Assembly: GCF_048771995.1 (NCBI RefSeq)
Contig: NC_133034.1
Location: 3,348,001-3,412,000 of the forward strand
From: Taeniopygia guttata
Lineage: Eukaryota; Chordata; Aves; Passeriformes; Estrildidae
Length of the DNA: 64,000 nt
Direction of reading: 5' to 3'
Positions 1 to 15,000 of this stretch are shown here, in pieces. The position numbers and the translations under genes are program-made. Under the pieces are notes generated by a model, which did not search any database, was not told where the DNA came from, and saw only the letters and a list, made by a program, of their open reading frames with translations. Position 1 is the stretch's first letter, and the number at the start of each line of letters is the position of its first letter.

Positions 1-3000
1 GTCTGTGCAAAGCTCTCTCCAGCTGGATTTCCAGGAGTCCCAGGAGATGAGGTAAGCCAAGGTGTCTGCTGCTCCAGGGGGCTGTTCAGCTCACTCTTCG
101 CATCACATGTTGTTATTTTGCACTGTTAGCTGTCCCATGTATTTAGGCAGACCTCTGTGTATTCAGCATTTTGCCCATCTATGAAGGGCCAGCACAATGT
201 CAAACCCAACAGCAATGGCCCAAGAGCAGAGGTGGTGGTGGGGAAGACGAGGCAGGGCTTCAAAGCACCTCAAGATGGGTCCTCTGCTGGGCTTGGCTAT
301 TATTTCACCCAGAGCGTGGCCAGTTCAGTGCGACAACAGCGACTGAAAGCTTAATTAAAATTAATCAGCCTTGCATCTTTATGTGCATCTTTATGTGTTG
401 CCTTTCCTCCTTCATCTGTGACCATGCTAAGAAGGTTTGCCTCCTTTCATGGCACACTCATTCCCTCCCTTCTCTTTCTACCTCCTCATTTGTTCCTTTG
501 TCCTCCTTTTCCTCCAGGCCAAGACCCAGCAGCAGTAGCCAAGAGAAGAGCTCTGACCATGCAGGTAGGTACAGGGCATGTCTGTCCTGAAATGACCATT
601 GGAATCTGGACCATGAGGTGACATTTGGAAAGCTTGGTTCAAGCCCATTCTTTTGAACATTCCTTAAAGTTCCTTTCAATTCCCTGACGGGCTCAGTGGA
701 CTCTCCCAAAGCGCAGTCACCGGGAGTGTTCTCTGGTGGTGCAGTGAAAATTCCTCCAGTGTGAAGTGTTGAGTGGCAGGAGCTGGAATGGTACCTTGGG
801 GCCCAGGAAATGCAGTGCAGGAAAAGGAAACATCTTCTCTATGCTGCACATGGCTTTTCTCTCCCTGCAGCCTTTCTAGATTCAAAATTAGTAGAGCAAA
901 GGAAGGAATTTAGCATGAAATAACAAATGTTCCCACTCCTTCCTCCTGCCCTTGAAGCAGAAAACCTTTCCCTGGGGCACTTTCTGAGCTGAAGACTTTG
1001 AGGAGTGAAGAAGGTTCATGGACATTGCCTGGTTTTGCACTGGCAGAAATAGGGAAACCTCCTAGGACAGAAAGTCCTTTGGAAATCTCTTCCCCGGCTC
1101 TCTCTGTCTGTGTCAGAGTGGCAGGCTGAGGCTGGGGGAGGAGATGCCTTCTGCCTTGTCCTCCCTCCCTGCCTTTCCTGATCCCTTACAAGTGGAATTG
1201 TGCCAGACAAAATGCAGTCTCTGCTGCATCTGGGTCAGCCAATGCTTTCAAGTTTAAATCTTCCATGACACTCGAGGCATATGTACCTTGCTGCTCTCAA
1301 TCCCAATCTCTGTGTTTTATGAAAGCTCTGCAGTCTGGAACCTGTCTTGCCTGTTGCCCACAATTATGTTTTTGGGGGCTTGAAGTCTTCCAGTGATTTA
1401 CATGAACCTTTGCTTCCATTACCAGGCCTCCCAGTGAGCCAGGCCAAGGAGCTGGATCATCCCACCAGTCCTGGTTTTATGAGTGACAGTGACCTGAGGG
1501 ACAGCTCTGGAAAGGTAAGGGGTGAGCACAGGGATGAGCAGACTTCCTTTCCAGTGGCTCTTTAGTGCTTGGCCCAAAATGTCACTGGAAATCATCATCT
1601 TCCACCCCTTGGGAGATGGGGATGGGGATTATCTTGGGAATCTATTGGACAGCTACAGAGCAATTGCTTGGCTATTTCCTGTGGTGCCAACCAGGGTCAC
1701 TGGTTTGGGGATGGTGCTAAGGTCATGCCAGAAGCATTCTTTATGTGCAAAGGCTCTTTTAGAGAAGTTCTGAGTGGCAGAGCAAACTACCCATCAGTGA
1801 ACGTGGGAAAAGTGCATCCTCCGAAGCAGAGAAGCAAAGGTTCTAATGTTGAGTGTAAGCAAGGCTGCAAAATAAAATGGGAGAGTTTGACTTTTCCAGG
1901 ATACCTTTGTGGCTGCATCTCACAGCCCTCTCCTTCTCAAGTTTTCTGCTCATGAACATCAGTGTTTCTGCAACTTGTTTTCACATGAATCCTCCTTTTG
2001 GTCTCGCGGTCTCAGAGCCCAAGTCCTCCAGAGCCCTTCAGAGCCGAGTCCTTCAGAAGGCAGGAAGGGAGAAACAGCTGCAATTCCTGGCCATGAGTGT
2101 TAAGCAGCAGCTCATTACCCCTCCTTCCGGGGTATTGCACATGGTGTTTATTCTCCTGCCATGGCCTGTAGGAACTGAACTGCCTGCTCACTGGCCATGT
2201 GAGCTCTTCATCTGCCTTGGGGCACTCCTATGACTTTCATGCTTCAAGCAGGCCTTCCTGACAGAGGTTGCAGTGGCAGCAGTAGAAGGTTATGGCACTG
2301 AAGTGTTTCACCTCACTGTGTGTAATTGCCAGGGTGAGGATGGGAGACCTTCCTCTGAAACTATTGGAATGTCTATGGAGCTGCACTGAAGCCTGTGGCA
2401 CTCTGTGGACTCTGTGCTCCTGATGAGATGATGTGTTTGGTTTGTGTGTCTCTGCTTACAGTCTGTGATGTATTTCCATTGCACCTAGATCCGTCCTGCA
2501 CTCTGCAAGTTGGCTCAAAAGAGCTTGGAGCGGAAGAAAATGGAGCTTTTGAAGAAAGAGTTGGAGAGAAGGAGACTAAATCAAACATCCTTGCTACTTC
2601 CTCCTCAGCCAGTTGAGCCTGGGGATGCAGCTGAAGCAAGTAAGTGGTGGCTACACTTGTGGTCCTTTCTGACCACTTGCTTGCCCTTTGCACAGTGTTG
2701 CAATCAGACTGGGAGGCTGTTTGGCTTGCATTTGGGTGGAAGCTTGCATAGGATTTATTTCTGTTTCCCAAAGAAAAATACAGAAGCATGAAGTGTCTTG
2801 CCCATGGCCTCGCTGAGTCAGTAACAGAATATCAGCTTCCCACCTTCACCTCTGAAGTCTTTCAGAGTAGAAAATTCTGTCTTGCAAACTACACTGGGGC
2901 TTCAGACTCTCTCCTGGAGAGCAGCCTCCAGGGAAGGCAAGTCCAAAAGAATGCTTTTCAACCAGGCTGCAACCTGGAAGAAACAAAGTCCAGCTCCTTC

Positions 3001-6000
3001 TGATGAAAACACCAGAGCTCCTCCTCCTGCCGCTCCCTGCTGAGGAGCTGGCACTGCTGAGCTGTGCTGAAGCCCCCAGCCAGTGCTGCTCTTGTAGCCC
3101 CAGGAGCAAGCAGCATTCCCGACTGAATCCCGGCCCAGGGCTCTGACTGCAGGGCTGGGAGCGCTGCCCCGAGGGCGGCAGCAGGGCCCTCAGGAGGCAG
3201 CACGCAAGGCTATCTGCACTTTCTTTTGGAAACTTCCCCTGACAGCCTCTGGAACAGGAAAACAGCAGCAAAGCAATACTGGGTCTTCCTTGTTTCTTAG
3301 GGGAAGCATCACTGCAGTTTGGTTTTAAGCTAGAAGAAGGTAGATTTAGATTATATATTAGGGAGAATTTTTTTTAAAATTAAAGGGGATGAAAAGCTGG
3401 AAGGGTTTGCCCAGAGAAGCTGTTGTTGGTTCATCCTTGAAGGTGTTCAAGGCCAGTTCACATGGGGCTCTGATCTAGATGAAGATGTCCCTGCTCATAG
3501 GAGTTGGACTAGATGGTGCTTAAAGGTGCCTTCCAACCCAAACTCTTCTGATATTCTGTGATTCTGTGATCACTGTCCACTGTTAATGTGCCATTGTTAT
3601 TCTTGAAGTTCTTTGGGGTAACAGAGATGTTACCCACCTCCGGCAAGTTTCCTGGCGCTTTCCATTGTCACCCTGCCCAGCACCCTCCACTTACAAGCTC
3701 CTTTTTAGTCCCTGCAGGCTTTAGGCTACCACCTGTCGATGGCACAGCTGCTAGTGGGCAGAGAAAACACCCTGGTAGTGACTTGAAGAAGCAGGTTGTG
3801 AGGAAGCAGGACAACGTGCCCTTACTGCCCAGTACGTCCACCATGCATGGGGATGGCAGCTTCCCACGCAACTCCACAGGTAAGCCTGCTCCGTGGCAGC
3901 TTTTTCCCTGCACGGGTTTTACCTTGCACAAGGAGCACAAACTGCCTCCTGCCTCAGCCAGCACAGCTGGGACCTCAGGTTCATAGCCGTTCCTGAGATT
4001 GAACATCAAATCTACTTTGGAGTTACTCCAGCTTGGTCGTACTGTAGCAGTTGGTTCTAGAAATCCATTGGAAAGTTGAGCTGAATGAAATCGTGGTAAA
4101 GGCCTAAGCTCTGCCTTTTGCCCATCTCGGTAACTGGTGCCAGGAGGCTGCTGTGCCTGCAGGGATGAGCTGCAGGGCAGTCTGCCAGGGTGTGCTCACC
4201 ATGCACCTCCGAGAACCACCAGGATCAGTTGTGCACTCACCATCTGGGCCCTCTGCCTGTGCTGCTGTCCAGTTCTGCAGCCAGCTTTTCTGCTCTCCCA
4301 GCAAGGGCTGGCTCTGCACGGCCATCAGCGGCTCGGTGCAGTCGTGCTGCTGCTCCCAGAAGTGCCCGATGGCTCCTCGCTGCCACCATCCCACGGGCTG
4401 CAATGCCAGGAGGGAACAAGCAGTGCCTCCTGTGCCACCCAGCAAACACAGCGGCTGTGTGCAGCAGATGACAGGCACGAGGGGCTGCCTGCTGCTCCCA
4501 GGCTGTTGGCTGCCTGCAGGAAACACCCAGCAGATAGTCCCTGGTGGCTCTTGTCTCTCCTTTGTGGGTAGCCTGCTGTACTGTGATCCCAAGTAGGGTG
4601 AGATAAGAAGAAGGGAGCTAGGAATGATATTTGGAATGCTCTTTTCTAGTGATGCTGCTTCCATGTTCAGAATTGACCAGAACTAGCCGGACGTGGCTCT
4701 CCATCCATAGTGACTCTAGATGTGTGTGTCTACATGCTTCTGCAGGGCCATCACTGATGTCAGTGGCTGGGTGTCAGTGACACCCAGATTAGCTCCTGTC
4801 TGAATATTTTTGATGTTATGGTCCCTCTGTACTTTGTGAGAACATGCAAGGTAGCCAAAAACCCTACACAGTCTAGAGTAGTTTGTCAAGATTCTGTGCA
4901 ATATTTATACTCCAACATGTCTAAAAAGACAGCTCAAATGTATTCATCTACACATTAAAAAAAAAGCTTTTTAGTGTACGACATGAAATTTTTGATTGAC
5001 AGTGCTTTTGATGACAAATGGGTTTCATAAGAAATGCATTTATCATCTGATTTTCCTCATACCTTGTAAATTTGTTTTCCTTACCAAAAAATTCAATTAA
5101 GGCAAACCCAGGACAACTTTTTATCAAGAGAGTGCATCTGCCAACAATTTGCATCGGTATTTGCATTCTTTTTTCCCCAGTTTTCATTTGGAAGGCTTTT
5201 TTATCAACCATCTAGACTGGAAATGGCAAGAGAAAGCTTAGGCATTGCACAGTATGCAAACACATCCATTTGATGACAAATAAATTTCACCTCAGCATCT
5301 TTGAAATACAGCCAGTGTGTACCTCTGAAAGAGTAAAGGTTCATGATGCTCGGAAAAGAACAAAATCCATAAATGACTCCCTTCCCAATAGCAGGCTAAA
5401 TGTATGTGCACTCAGCTGCCTGCTGTCTAGGATATTTGAGGTCAGTGGACGCAGAGGCGCTGTCAGGTGGAAGGGTCAGGTGTGGCTGTTCCCTGGTAGC
5501 TGCTCCGTGGGGATTGAGCCGGGCCCAGCAGGGCTGGGTTGTTCAGGCTTGGCTCGGTGCTGTGGCCAGGCAGCTGCAGGTCTCTCCTCAGGGAGTTGCA
5601 GAGTGCCCCATCCTCAGGGCTGGGGGAAATCAGGGCGCTGAGACAAGAGAGGCACCTGAGGGGCTCCCTCCTGGCCGGCCAGTCCTGCTGCCGGCCCTGT
5701 CTGGCAGGGAGCGGGAGCTCTGCGGCCGCAGGAACTGCCGCTGGCTGTGGCACCTGTGGCACTCGGAGCTGGCGCTGCGGGGCCATGGGCAGGTTTAGCC
5801 TGGAGCTGTGCCCAGCCGGGGAGGCTGGGGGAAAGCAAGGAGCCCAAGGTGCCCGACAGCAGGGAAGCCTCTGCCCCAGTGCCCGTGTGTGCCCGTGGAG
5901 CCCTGGCTGGGAGATGGCTGCAGGCCGCTCCATGGCGGGGTGCCCCGCCCGGGGCTGCAGCGCCCATGGCCGACCCTGTCCTTACAGTGACCTCGGAGAT

Positions 6001-9000
6001 GGCCGCTGGTGCCCAGCGCCGAGAGCAGCCGCGCCGTGGGACTGGGCAGAAGGACGCGGCTTTTGCAGACCCACAGCAGTCCTTGCAGGAGGCACTGTCC
6101 TTGCTCGGCAGCGATGACTGGTAAGAAAGGCCCCGTTCACTCTGCGTCCCTCTTAGCACTAAGGTAGGTTAGACGCGTGTCTTGCTGCTGCCTCTGAGCC
6201 CCAAGAGCCCAGAGGGCCAAAGGGCACTGGTGAAACCACTGCAGAGCAGTGAGAAGATAAAGATTTGAGAGCAGCCTTTTCTCGGCCTTGCTCTGCAGCA
6301 GTGCTCCAGCTGCAGCAGGTCCGTGCTGTTTCCTCGCTTTGCCTGCTGCTCCACGGGGCTGCAGAGGAAATCTTGAGGGAAGAGAGAAAGCCCTGGAACG
6401 AGATGATTTGCTGGCTGAAGGGAGAAGCAGGATGGCAGCAGTTTTGAGTGCAGGCTTGGGTGCCTTGGGCCACTGGCCCAGTGGGACTGAGGAAGATTCC
6501 TCTCTGCTCCCAGTGGTTTGACTGAGCTGCCAGCCTGGTCGTTTCAGAGGGTGCTGCCTAGCTCTTGGGTAGAGAAAAATCAATCTTTTTGGTACTTGCC
6601 TTTCAGGGAGAAGAAGGAGAAGGGACTCTGCATCATCAAACAGCTGGCTGAGTCCCATTCAGAAGTCCTGCTTTGTCGACTTCGTGAGATTTGCTTGGCA
6701 GTTACCAGCGAGGTGAGAACATTGTTCTGAACTGTCCCGCACACTTCATACACGGTAGAGTGTAGAGTAGGTATGTGCTTGCTCATCTCCCTGTGTGCTT
6801 AGGGTGTGCCTTCTCTGCCCAAGCTGTAATTCAACACTGCAAATTAGTCTGTAGACCTGAGCCTGTGTTCTCTGTTTCCTGTCTGAGTGCTTCAGCTAGA
6901 GGTGTTGCTTTTTTGAACAGGAGCACCCGAGTCTTTTATCTTTATGACTTGTGCCTTTATGGTTTGAAAGCAGCCCTTGCATTAATTTGCTTCTTTCTTT
7001 TTCAAACAAGAGGCCCTAAAATCAAAGCAGTTGATATTAGAGAAGGGTCAAGTAGCACATTTCAGTGAAATATATTTTTTATGCCTGCAGTAAGCAGGTC
7101 TGAGGGCAGAATTTGGTGCCAGAGTAAGTACCTTTCTGTGCTTGGGCTCTTCTGCTCTTACTGTGCTTTTTTGCTCCTCTGGACAAAGTGGGAGGTGTTG
7201 TGATTTCCCGGGAGTTTTGTCTAAGGCAACTGGTTTTCTTTTCAAGGTGATTCTTATGTTTCCCCTCATGACTTCCCCAGGTGACCAGCCTCCGGTCAAA
7301 GCTGTCTTGCTCTGCAATCGTCACTCTGGGAGAGCTGTTTGCACTCTTGAGGAAGGACATGGATTCCGAGGTGGATGAGGTTGCTCCGGTCCTTCTCCAC
7401 ATGGTGTGGAACTCCCCAGAGTTTGTTCAGAAGGCAGCCTGTCAGGCTCTGGGGATCATGGTAGAGAAGGTGACTCCTGCCCGAGCAATGACTGTTCTCA
7501 TGGACAAGGGAGTCAAGTAGGTTCTTCTTCTTTTAGTGATATTCTTCACCTTCTCCTGTGTGGGTGGGGGAAGGGGTGAGAGAGAGAGACTGGGAATGGT
7601 GGGAGGGAAGGGTCCTGTATCCTGCATCTTCTGTGAACTCAGGGACTTGATTCTCTTATCAGCCTCATTTCTTTCCCCTTGTCACCTATTTCTGCCCTCC
7701 TGCAGCCTCTTTGCTCTCAGAATCACAGAACTGTAGAATAGGGGCAGTTGGAAGGGGCCCATCAGGACCATTGAGTCCAGCTCCTGGCCTTGCACAGAAC
7801 AGCCCAAGGGTCACACCAAGTGCCTGAGATTGTTGTCCAAATGCTTCTTTGACTCTGTCAGGCTTGATGCTGTCACCACTGCCCTGGGGAGCCTGTTCCA
7901 ATGCCCAACCACCCTCTGGGGGAAAAACCTTTTCCTGATATCCAGTCTAAAGTTCCTCTGACTCAGCTTCCTGCTGCTTCCTGGAGTTCTCCCAGCCTGT
8001 CAGATTTTCCTAGACGTGGTGACCGCTGGGGAAGTGAAAGTGCCTGCAAAGGCCAAGGGGAAAGCCTTGTGCTTTTTTTGGAAGAGGGACAATTGCAATT
8101 GCAGCTGTCAGCGCTGTTGGGTATTTTGCAGCGCTGGGAAAAACCACGTATCCTCATGATGCAATTAACGTGAGAAATACGGAGGGTACTTGCTGGGGCG
8201 TGCAGCACATGGGGGAGAATGTGCTGGGTGTGGCACAGCCTGCACAGCAGGTGCAGCTCCTGCCAAAAGGAGGCTTGTAGGACTGTCCTGGCCTAAGAGC
8301 TGTACTTTCAATTCAAACTGATGTTTCAGGTAAGCCTTGAGATGATGAATCAATTTACAGGCACCTTCACAGGCTGAGTGCAATGGGACAGCTGAAGCAA
8401 ATGCTGCCTTAAGTGTTGGTGCTGGGCCTGATAGGTCCCAAGAGACAGTCTCTAGAACAGGACAACCTGGCTAAAATGCCTGCCACCCTTTCCTCAGCTT
8501 TGGAATAGGGTCAAAACACTCAGCTGTATCCCTTGCCAATCTTTACAAAAGACAGAGGCTGCATTGCTGGATATTGGCAACTTTCCGCCCTACAGCGTGT
8601 TTTTCCTGCAGCTGTTTTTTTCCAAAGGTCTGCAGATTTGGGGATGAATGGGTGGAAAGAGCCTCATCCTGCTGCAGCTCTGTGCAGTGGGGGCCGTCTG
8701 ATGGGTCAGCATGAATTGTCCTTAATTTCTAAATAATTCATATGTATTCAATTCCTTTAATCTTTCTCAGAGTAAATACTGGGAAAGAAATGGAGTATCA
8801 GATAGTGCAGGGAGACTGAATTCCTCCCTCTTCCTTGCAGGCAGTCCTTCTGTACAATGCTAGCTTTGTGTTTATCTGAGGACAGAAGCTTCTACAGGTG
8901 TCTGAAGTTGCAGGGAGAAGCCAGGCCTCGTTCCCCCAGCAAGGACAGGGAGCAGGCTCTGGCCAAGGCCTGTGCTGCTCTTGCTCCTTCTCCCTGTGCC

Positions 9001-12000
9001 CAGCGTTTGCTCTCTTCTTCCCAGGAGCCGCTACGTCCAGGTGCGGAAGTGCGCGGCCGAGCTCCTCCTGTCCTTGGTGCAGAGAATTGGAGTCACGAAG
9101 CTGGCAGGCACAGCCAGGGCTGAGACACTGGCCCACGTGGCAGGGACACTTGCTCAGGACTGTCACCAGGACACAAGGTAATGATCTTCATTTCACCTCC
9201 TAAAACGGGAACATGGTTTTGTGTCTGGCTGTAAAAGGTAAAACTACAAAGGAGTGGAAACTAAAGGCAACATTAAGTTACCTCACAGTGTGGATAAGGG
9301 TCAGAGAACCATGGAATATGCTGAGTTTGAAAGGACCCATCAGGGTCATCAGGTCCAGCTGCTGGTTGTGTGCAGGACACCCCAAGAGTTACTCCATGTG
9401 CCTGAGAGCATTGTCCAAACACTTCTTGATCTCTGTCAGCCTTGGTGCTGTGACCACTGCTCTGGATTGCCTGGGGAAATGACTGTAGTGGGTAACCTGA
9501 GCTTGGCCACCAAGAAGGAGCACTGCCAACTTCCTGTGACTTGAAGGATTCTTTACTGAATCCAAAGAGCTCCGATTAGCCAGTCAAAAAGTTTTGATTG
9601 GCCTTCGGTGCAGACGATAAAGCCAACGTGTTGGCTAATGTTCATCACTGAAGGATCCCAAACATCTATTTCACATTAACTTAAGACTTCCCTAGAAATA
9701 TCTCAGAGGTCTTTAGCCTATGTATTCAGTCTTTCTAAACTACTTCTGCAGCTTGGTAGAATGCTGTCATCTGTGGCTCAGTGACCTCCAAATTTCTTCT
9801 TGAAGAAATCTGTGGTTTCCTAGTGGCAAAATCAACCCAAACCACCAAAATCCCCTTACTTTGATGATGAAATTGCCATTAATAGCTGCCAAGGACACCA
9901 GAGCAACCATCTGCCCCTGCCCCTGATTATTCTATATAGTATAGAATAATCCAAAGCAAGCATGAGGTGTTTTGTTCTGGCTTCCCTGCCAGTGAAAGAA
10001 AGGCAAATTATTGTGCAATGGCAGCAGGACTGCTAATAGGCTCTGACAACGAAGCAGATGTGTTTTGCCTGTTCCCTGGGATCCTTTGATCCCACAGAAG
10101 CACACCCACAGTTTCCGAGTGAAATGGTATTTTTCTGTGGCCCCACATTCTCCTCTTGTCCCTTGTGTTCAGCTGACAACACTGTGCAGTGTCAAGTGAA
10201 GTAAATCTCCCTCTTTGCTGAGTAGCTAATGCCTTCTCTTGCAAGGATTGCACCTGATCAGTTTAAGCTATCAGCTGCTTCTGTTAACACTCTTCCTTTG
10301 TTCACTTTTCAATTCCTTCCTTCCTTCCTTAGGCATTATGGACAGGAGATGGTGAAGATGCTGCTGAATAATCCAAAATTGAAAAAGCTTTTGGAACAAT
10401 CTCTTTCCACCCATGACCTGGAAGATATCCTGACAAGAATTAAGAAGAAAGTAAGCGCTTGGCAGGAGCAGTGTCTCCTTTGTGCAAGTATTGCCACTGC
10501 TAATATGAGATCCAACATACCCGATGTGACTTTACCTCATTCCTCTTCTGCTGCATCATTTTGCTCCTGGGAATGAGCTGTTAATCCCCAGCCTGTTCAT
10601 CTGCAGACCACAGAGGAACTGATATTATTAGGGAAAAAGTGGGGTTTTGAATTCTTTGAATATCACAAAGGGGAAAGGGAAAGAGGAGAAAATGGGTTCA
10701 CATCCAAGGGTAAGGCCCCACGGCGCTCTCCCTGCTCTGCCCCCAGTAAAGCAGTTAAGTGAGAATAGTGCTTCTGAGGATAACAGTGTCTTTGCAAAAG
10801 ACACCGGAAGTAGTGGTGCCAAGAACATTTCCAAATATACAAAAGATGTCCAAGTCAATCCTGATTACTGCAATTACTGTCTGTCTTTTGGGAATACTGC
10901 CCTGCTGTCAAGCCCTGTGGAGCTGGAAGAGGCTTGGTGAATTCAACAGCATCCAGTGGGAAATAATTTGTTTGTTTGGGGGGGGATTTTATTCTTTTTA
11001 TCTACATTTGAGAGGGGAGTGTGCCTTTGTGCAGGAGCAGGGAGAGTAAGTGTTGAACCAAATCAACTTCCAACACAGTGGGCCAATCCCCAAAGAGTCC
11101 AAATCTGCTGCTTCCATTGAGAACACTCGTTGCCTACCAGTTTGCATTATTCCCATTTATGCTCGAGACCAATGAATTTGGGATTTTAGACTGCTCTCAC
11201 TGCTGCATGATAGCACCCATAACCTGCCTTGGGCTATTGTAAACAAAGAGTTGGCATCACTGAATCTCTGGTCCATTTATTTCTGTAAGTTAGGAAATGT
11301 TTCCCTAAGGCTTGGTAGCAGTGGTCCTGGTTCTAACTTGTGTTCTAACCAGGGAATTTCCAATTTTATATTCTAAAGATTCATGAGTTTCTTGATGTCT
11401 TTGTAGGGGATGGAAAACCAGAAGGCTGAACGGCCATCTGTGAAGAACCTGGCGAAAAAGGGGAGCGACGGCTCAAAGAAGCCCCAGGCCACATTGCCTT
11501 CTTGCAATCGGTACTTTTGTCAGATGGGAGCACTTTTGTTAGATGTGACAAAGCACATGACTTCTCCAGAATGATGTGTTTCCTTTTTATAAGACACACA
11601 CCTCCCATATGAGGAGGCATTTAAACTTGGAAGTAGTGTCTCTCTTTCCCCACAAAGCAATGTGACCAGTGTGCCTTGGAAGCCATCTGAAGATAGATCA
11701 GATGCATCTCATCCTTGGTTTTCCTGAGTGAGCAGTGTGAGAATGTTACTTGCAGGTTGTCTCTTGTAATGATTGGCATGAGGCTCACGTTGTTCTTCAG
11801 AGCCTCATGATATTCTAGCTTGAAATCACATCACTAGGAAAGCTCCTCAAGGTGTTTTGGTCACAATTAACTGAAGCTATTATCACCAAGAGGTCCTATT
11901 TTGGTTTTATTTTCCAGGGTGGAGTCTACCTCTGATGGACGCCTCCTACACCGTGCAAAAGTCCAGGTCACGTTACCTCGAGCTGTGGAAGAGATGAAGC

Positions 12001-15000
12001 CGCTCCAGAAGCTTTACCACCTCCTGGAAGCCAAGGAGTTTCAGATACGGATGGAAGGAGTGGCACTCCTCCTAGAGCTGTGCAAAACCAGACCCCAGCT
12101 CATCTCCACTAACATTACCCAAGTATGTAGGGTATTTTCATTGTTCCATTCCTTCAGCTCCTTTCCCAGGCCTGGAGAAGTAAAGTTAATTCAGTGTGTC
12201 TTGGCAGTACATCCTGGCTGTTTGGGACAGGCTGGTCCCTCTTACCCAGAGAAATTTAATTCAGGTCCCAGGCTTCAGGACAAGTTTTTTCAGTCCAGCT
12301 ATATTTGTCTGGCAGCTGTCTATTGATGCTGTTGATCAGATGATGACGGAATTTTCTGCTGGTTTAACTGCTGCTGTCTCCTACTCCCAGTTGGGTTAGG
12401 TGAAGAGAATCCAGCCATTGAAAGCAATAATGGCACTTATTCTCTGGACAAAAAATGGGTTTGAGTGGGGAAGAGACGTTTCAGGCTGGGTTGGTTTCAA
12501 CTAAATGTTTTTAAAGGATACTTCTGGAAACTCCATCTTGTCTGGCACAGGCACAACTCTGGCTACTCATTTCCATCCCTGTGCCTATTCCTCTAGGTAA
12601 AGATGGTGCTCACCCTTCTTGGGGGCCTTTTTTTCTCTTTGGAAAAGGAGGAAAACAGCTAAGGACAGATCTATCCTTTCTCCTCCCAGTAGATGCTTTT
12701 CCCCTTCTTCCAGAAATTGGTGCCTGTCAAGGGACTGAGCCTGCTCTAATGAGAGCTGTACAGCACATTGCATTTCAGAAGTCTACCTGTTAGAGAAATG
12801 GTCTGAGTCCTGGAAGAGTTGATCAGAGCCCTGCCCTCCTCCAGACACAGGTTCTGAGACAAACAAATGAAAACCTAGATCTCCTCCAGCCATAGTTTTG
12901 GCAAAATCATAATTGCCCTCAGTACCTGAGGCAACTGTGTAGGAACCTGGGCATTGTAAATATCTGCTTCCACTCTTGTAAAGCAAAGGTAGTCTTTTCA
13001 ATTAATAAAGGGAATTGATTGAATGATTTATAGCTGGGGAGAAACATCCAGGGAACTCTTCTGTCCCCAGCCAAACCTCTTCAAAACAGATGAAAATCTT
13101 TCAACCTGCATGAGGTTGCAGAACCATTGCAGCGAGTGGCCCACAGGAAAACACTGAAATTGTGCATGCAAGGGCTGACCTGACAGGAAGGATGACTTTC
13201 ACCTTTTACATTGCTGAGTGCTCATTTCTACATCCCCTCTTCAAACAAGGTCATTTTAATCAAGTTCTCGTGTTATTTGTTCTCTTTGCAGATTTTTGAT
13301 TATTTTGACCTGAGACTATGTGACACGCATAAGAGAGTGAAGGAGAAGGCGCTGGACGTGCTGGCAGAAATCATCGGCCTCCTGGAAGATGCCCTGAGCC
13401 CCGTGATCATCCGTTTGGTGGAAGGAATAACAAAGAATCTAAACTCAAAGGATCCCGGGGTTCGTGCCGCAGCTGTGAGAGCGCTGGAAGGATCCATTGC
13501 TCATTTAGGTGAGGCTGACCCCTGGCATGGACTCTCCTCAACTGCGTCTCTGTCTCTCCGACGCAAGAGAACGCTGAGTGCCTTGACAGCTGCTGTTGTC
13601 TGTGGAACGCTCCCGCAGACACCCACCAGAAGCTTTGGAGGTGCAGTCCTTAGGAACCAGTCCTCCAAGAGGCTTGAATGGGATCAGCAATCCCCAAAAG
13701 TCCCAGGAGCCCTTGGCTCTGTGCTGCTGATCTGAAGAGAAAGTCCTGGACTACAGCTTTGCTACAATTCAGAGGCAAAGTTTGCTTGGGCCCCATCTGA
13801 CTTCCCAAATGAACAGCTTTGCTGTTGGCATGAAGGGACACCAGCCCATCAGAGCTTCTGCAGAGCATCCACCTTGAAGGCTCTACATTACGGGCATTAG
13901 CTGCCTATTTTCCACCTTTCTTCTTTGTCTTCTTTTTTCAAAGGGCAACTTAGGATTCACCAAGTTCATTTCCTTAGAACAAACTGGTCTAAATGCAGCT
14001 GGCAATAATGCCTTGTTCCACATGTTGTTTTGCATGGGGCAAGGTCTCTCTAGCAAATACCTAATTAGGCAAGAGAGGCTCTGAATTCCTTTGCCACACA
14101 GATTTATGTCAGCTCTGAAAATGCCTGAAGAATTGAGTGCTGAGGAGGTAGGTCTTCAGGGGCTGTTTCCACTTTCTCCACCTCAGCTGCTCTGTGAATT
14201 CATGAACTGCCTGACTCAGTGCCTTTCTGTGTCCCAAGGATGGAGTTCTTCCTTTTTGCTGTGGGATGCAAAACCTTTTCACTGCTTACATGCAACTGAA
14301 CTCTTGAGATCCCTGATGTGAAATGTGTTAACTTAGCTCCTGGTACAGCAGACAACTTTGGATTTTCAAATGTGAAAGGAGAGCTTTTCTTTTGGAACTT
14401 TTAACCCTGCCAAGTAGGCTGGAAGGAAAGAAGAAAAGGATTCAAAAGTCAGCAGAATATGACTTTCTTTTATAAAATGGGGTGGCCCCTGCCCTTTCCC
14501 TCCCCACTGTCCTTTCTGCTATGACCTCGGAAGAGTGAGCAGCAATGTGTGTTTCACTTGTAGATAAAGTATCACTGATGAAAGAGCTCAGCAACCAACG
14601 GAGACAACTGAGTGGCGAAGCTCTGCTGGTTGTCACGGAGTGTATCACAGGTATGGCCTTCCCTTGGAAGCCAAGAGGTCCTCCAAGGGATTATTTACAG
14701 GGAATGCCTGGGAATAGACAGTAGAGTAGCTCCTCCACATCAGGAGGTGCTGAGCTTGTCCCTCCTGCCCAATGCCCAGGGCAGGTGTCTCTGGCAGGTT
14801 TTCCCTGGCTGCTGCAGAGCTGTGCAGCATCTGAGATGGGGGCGGCGCTCGGCCTCGGGGCTGAGCTCCCACTGGGGCACCTCAGAACCATTTCCAGGAT
14901 AGGAAGGGGCTAAAAACAGCCCAGGTGGCTCCTCTCTTGGAGGCTCAGGGACATCTGTGACCCTTTAGGAAAAATGGTGGCAAATGCTGTTTCAGGGGAT

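Noticed and set aside
4104-4664. Overlapping open frames in intron 7 (Cys-rich on plus, 186 codons on minus), repeated at 23042-23602
   Set aside because: Several frames are open at once over GC-rich sequence. No domain was recognised, and conservation between copies only reflects the recent duplication.
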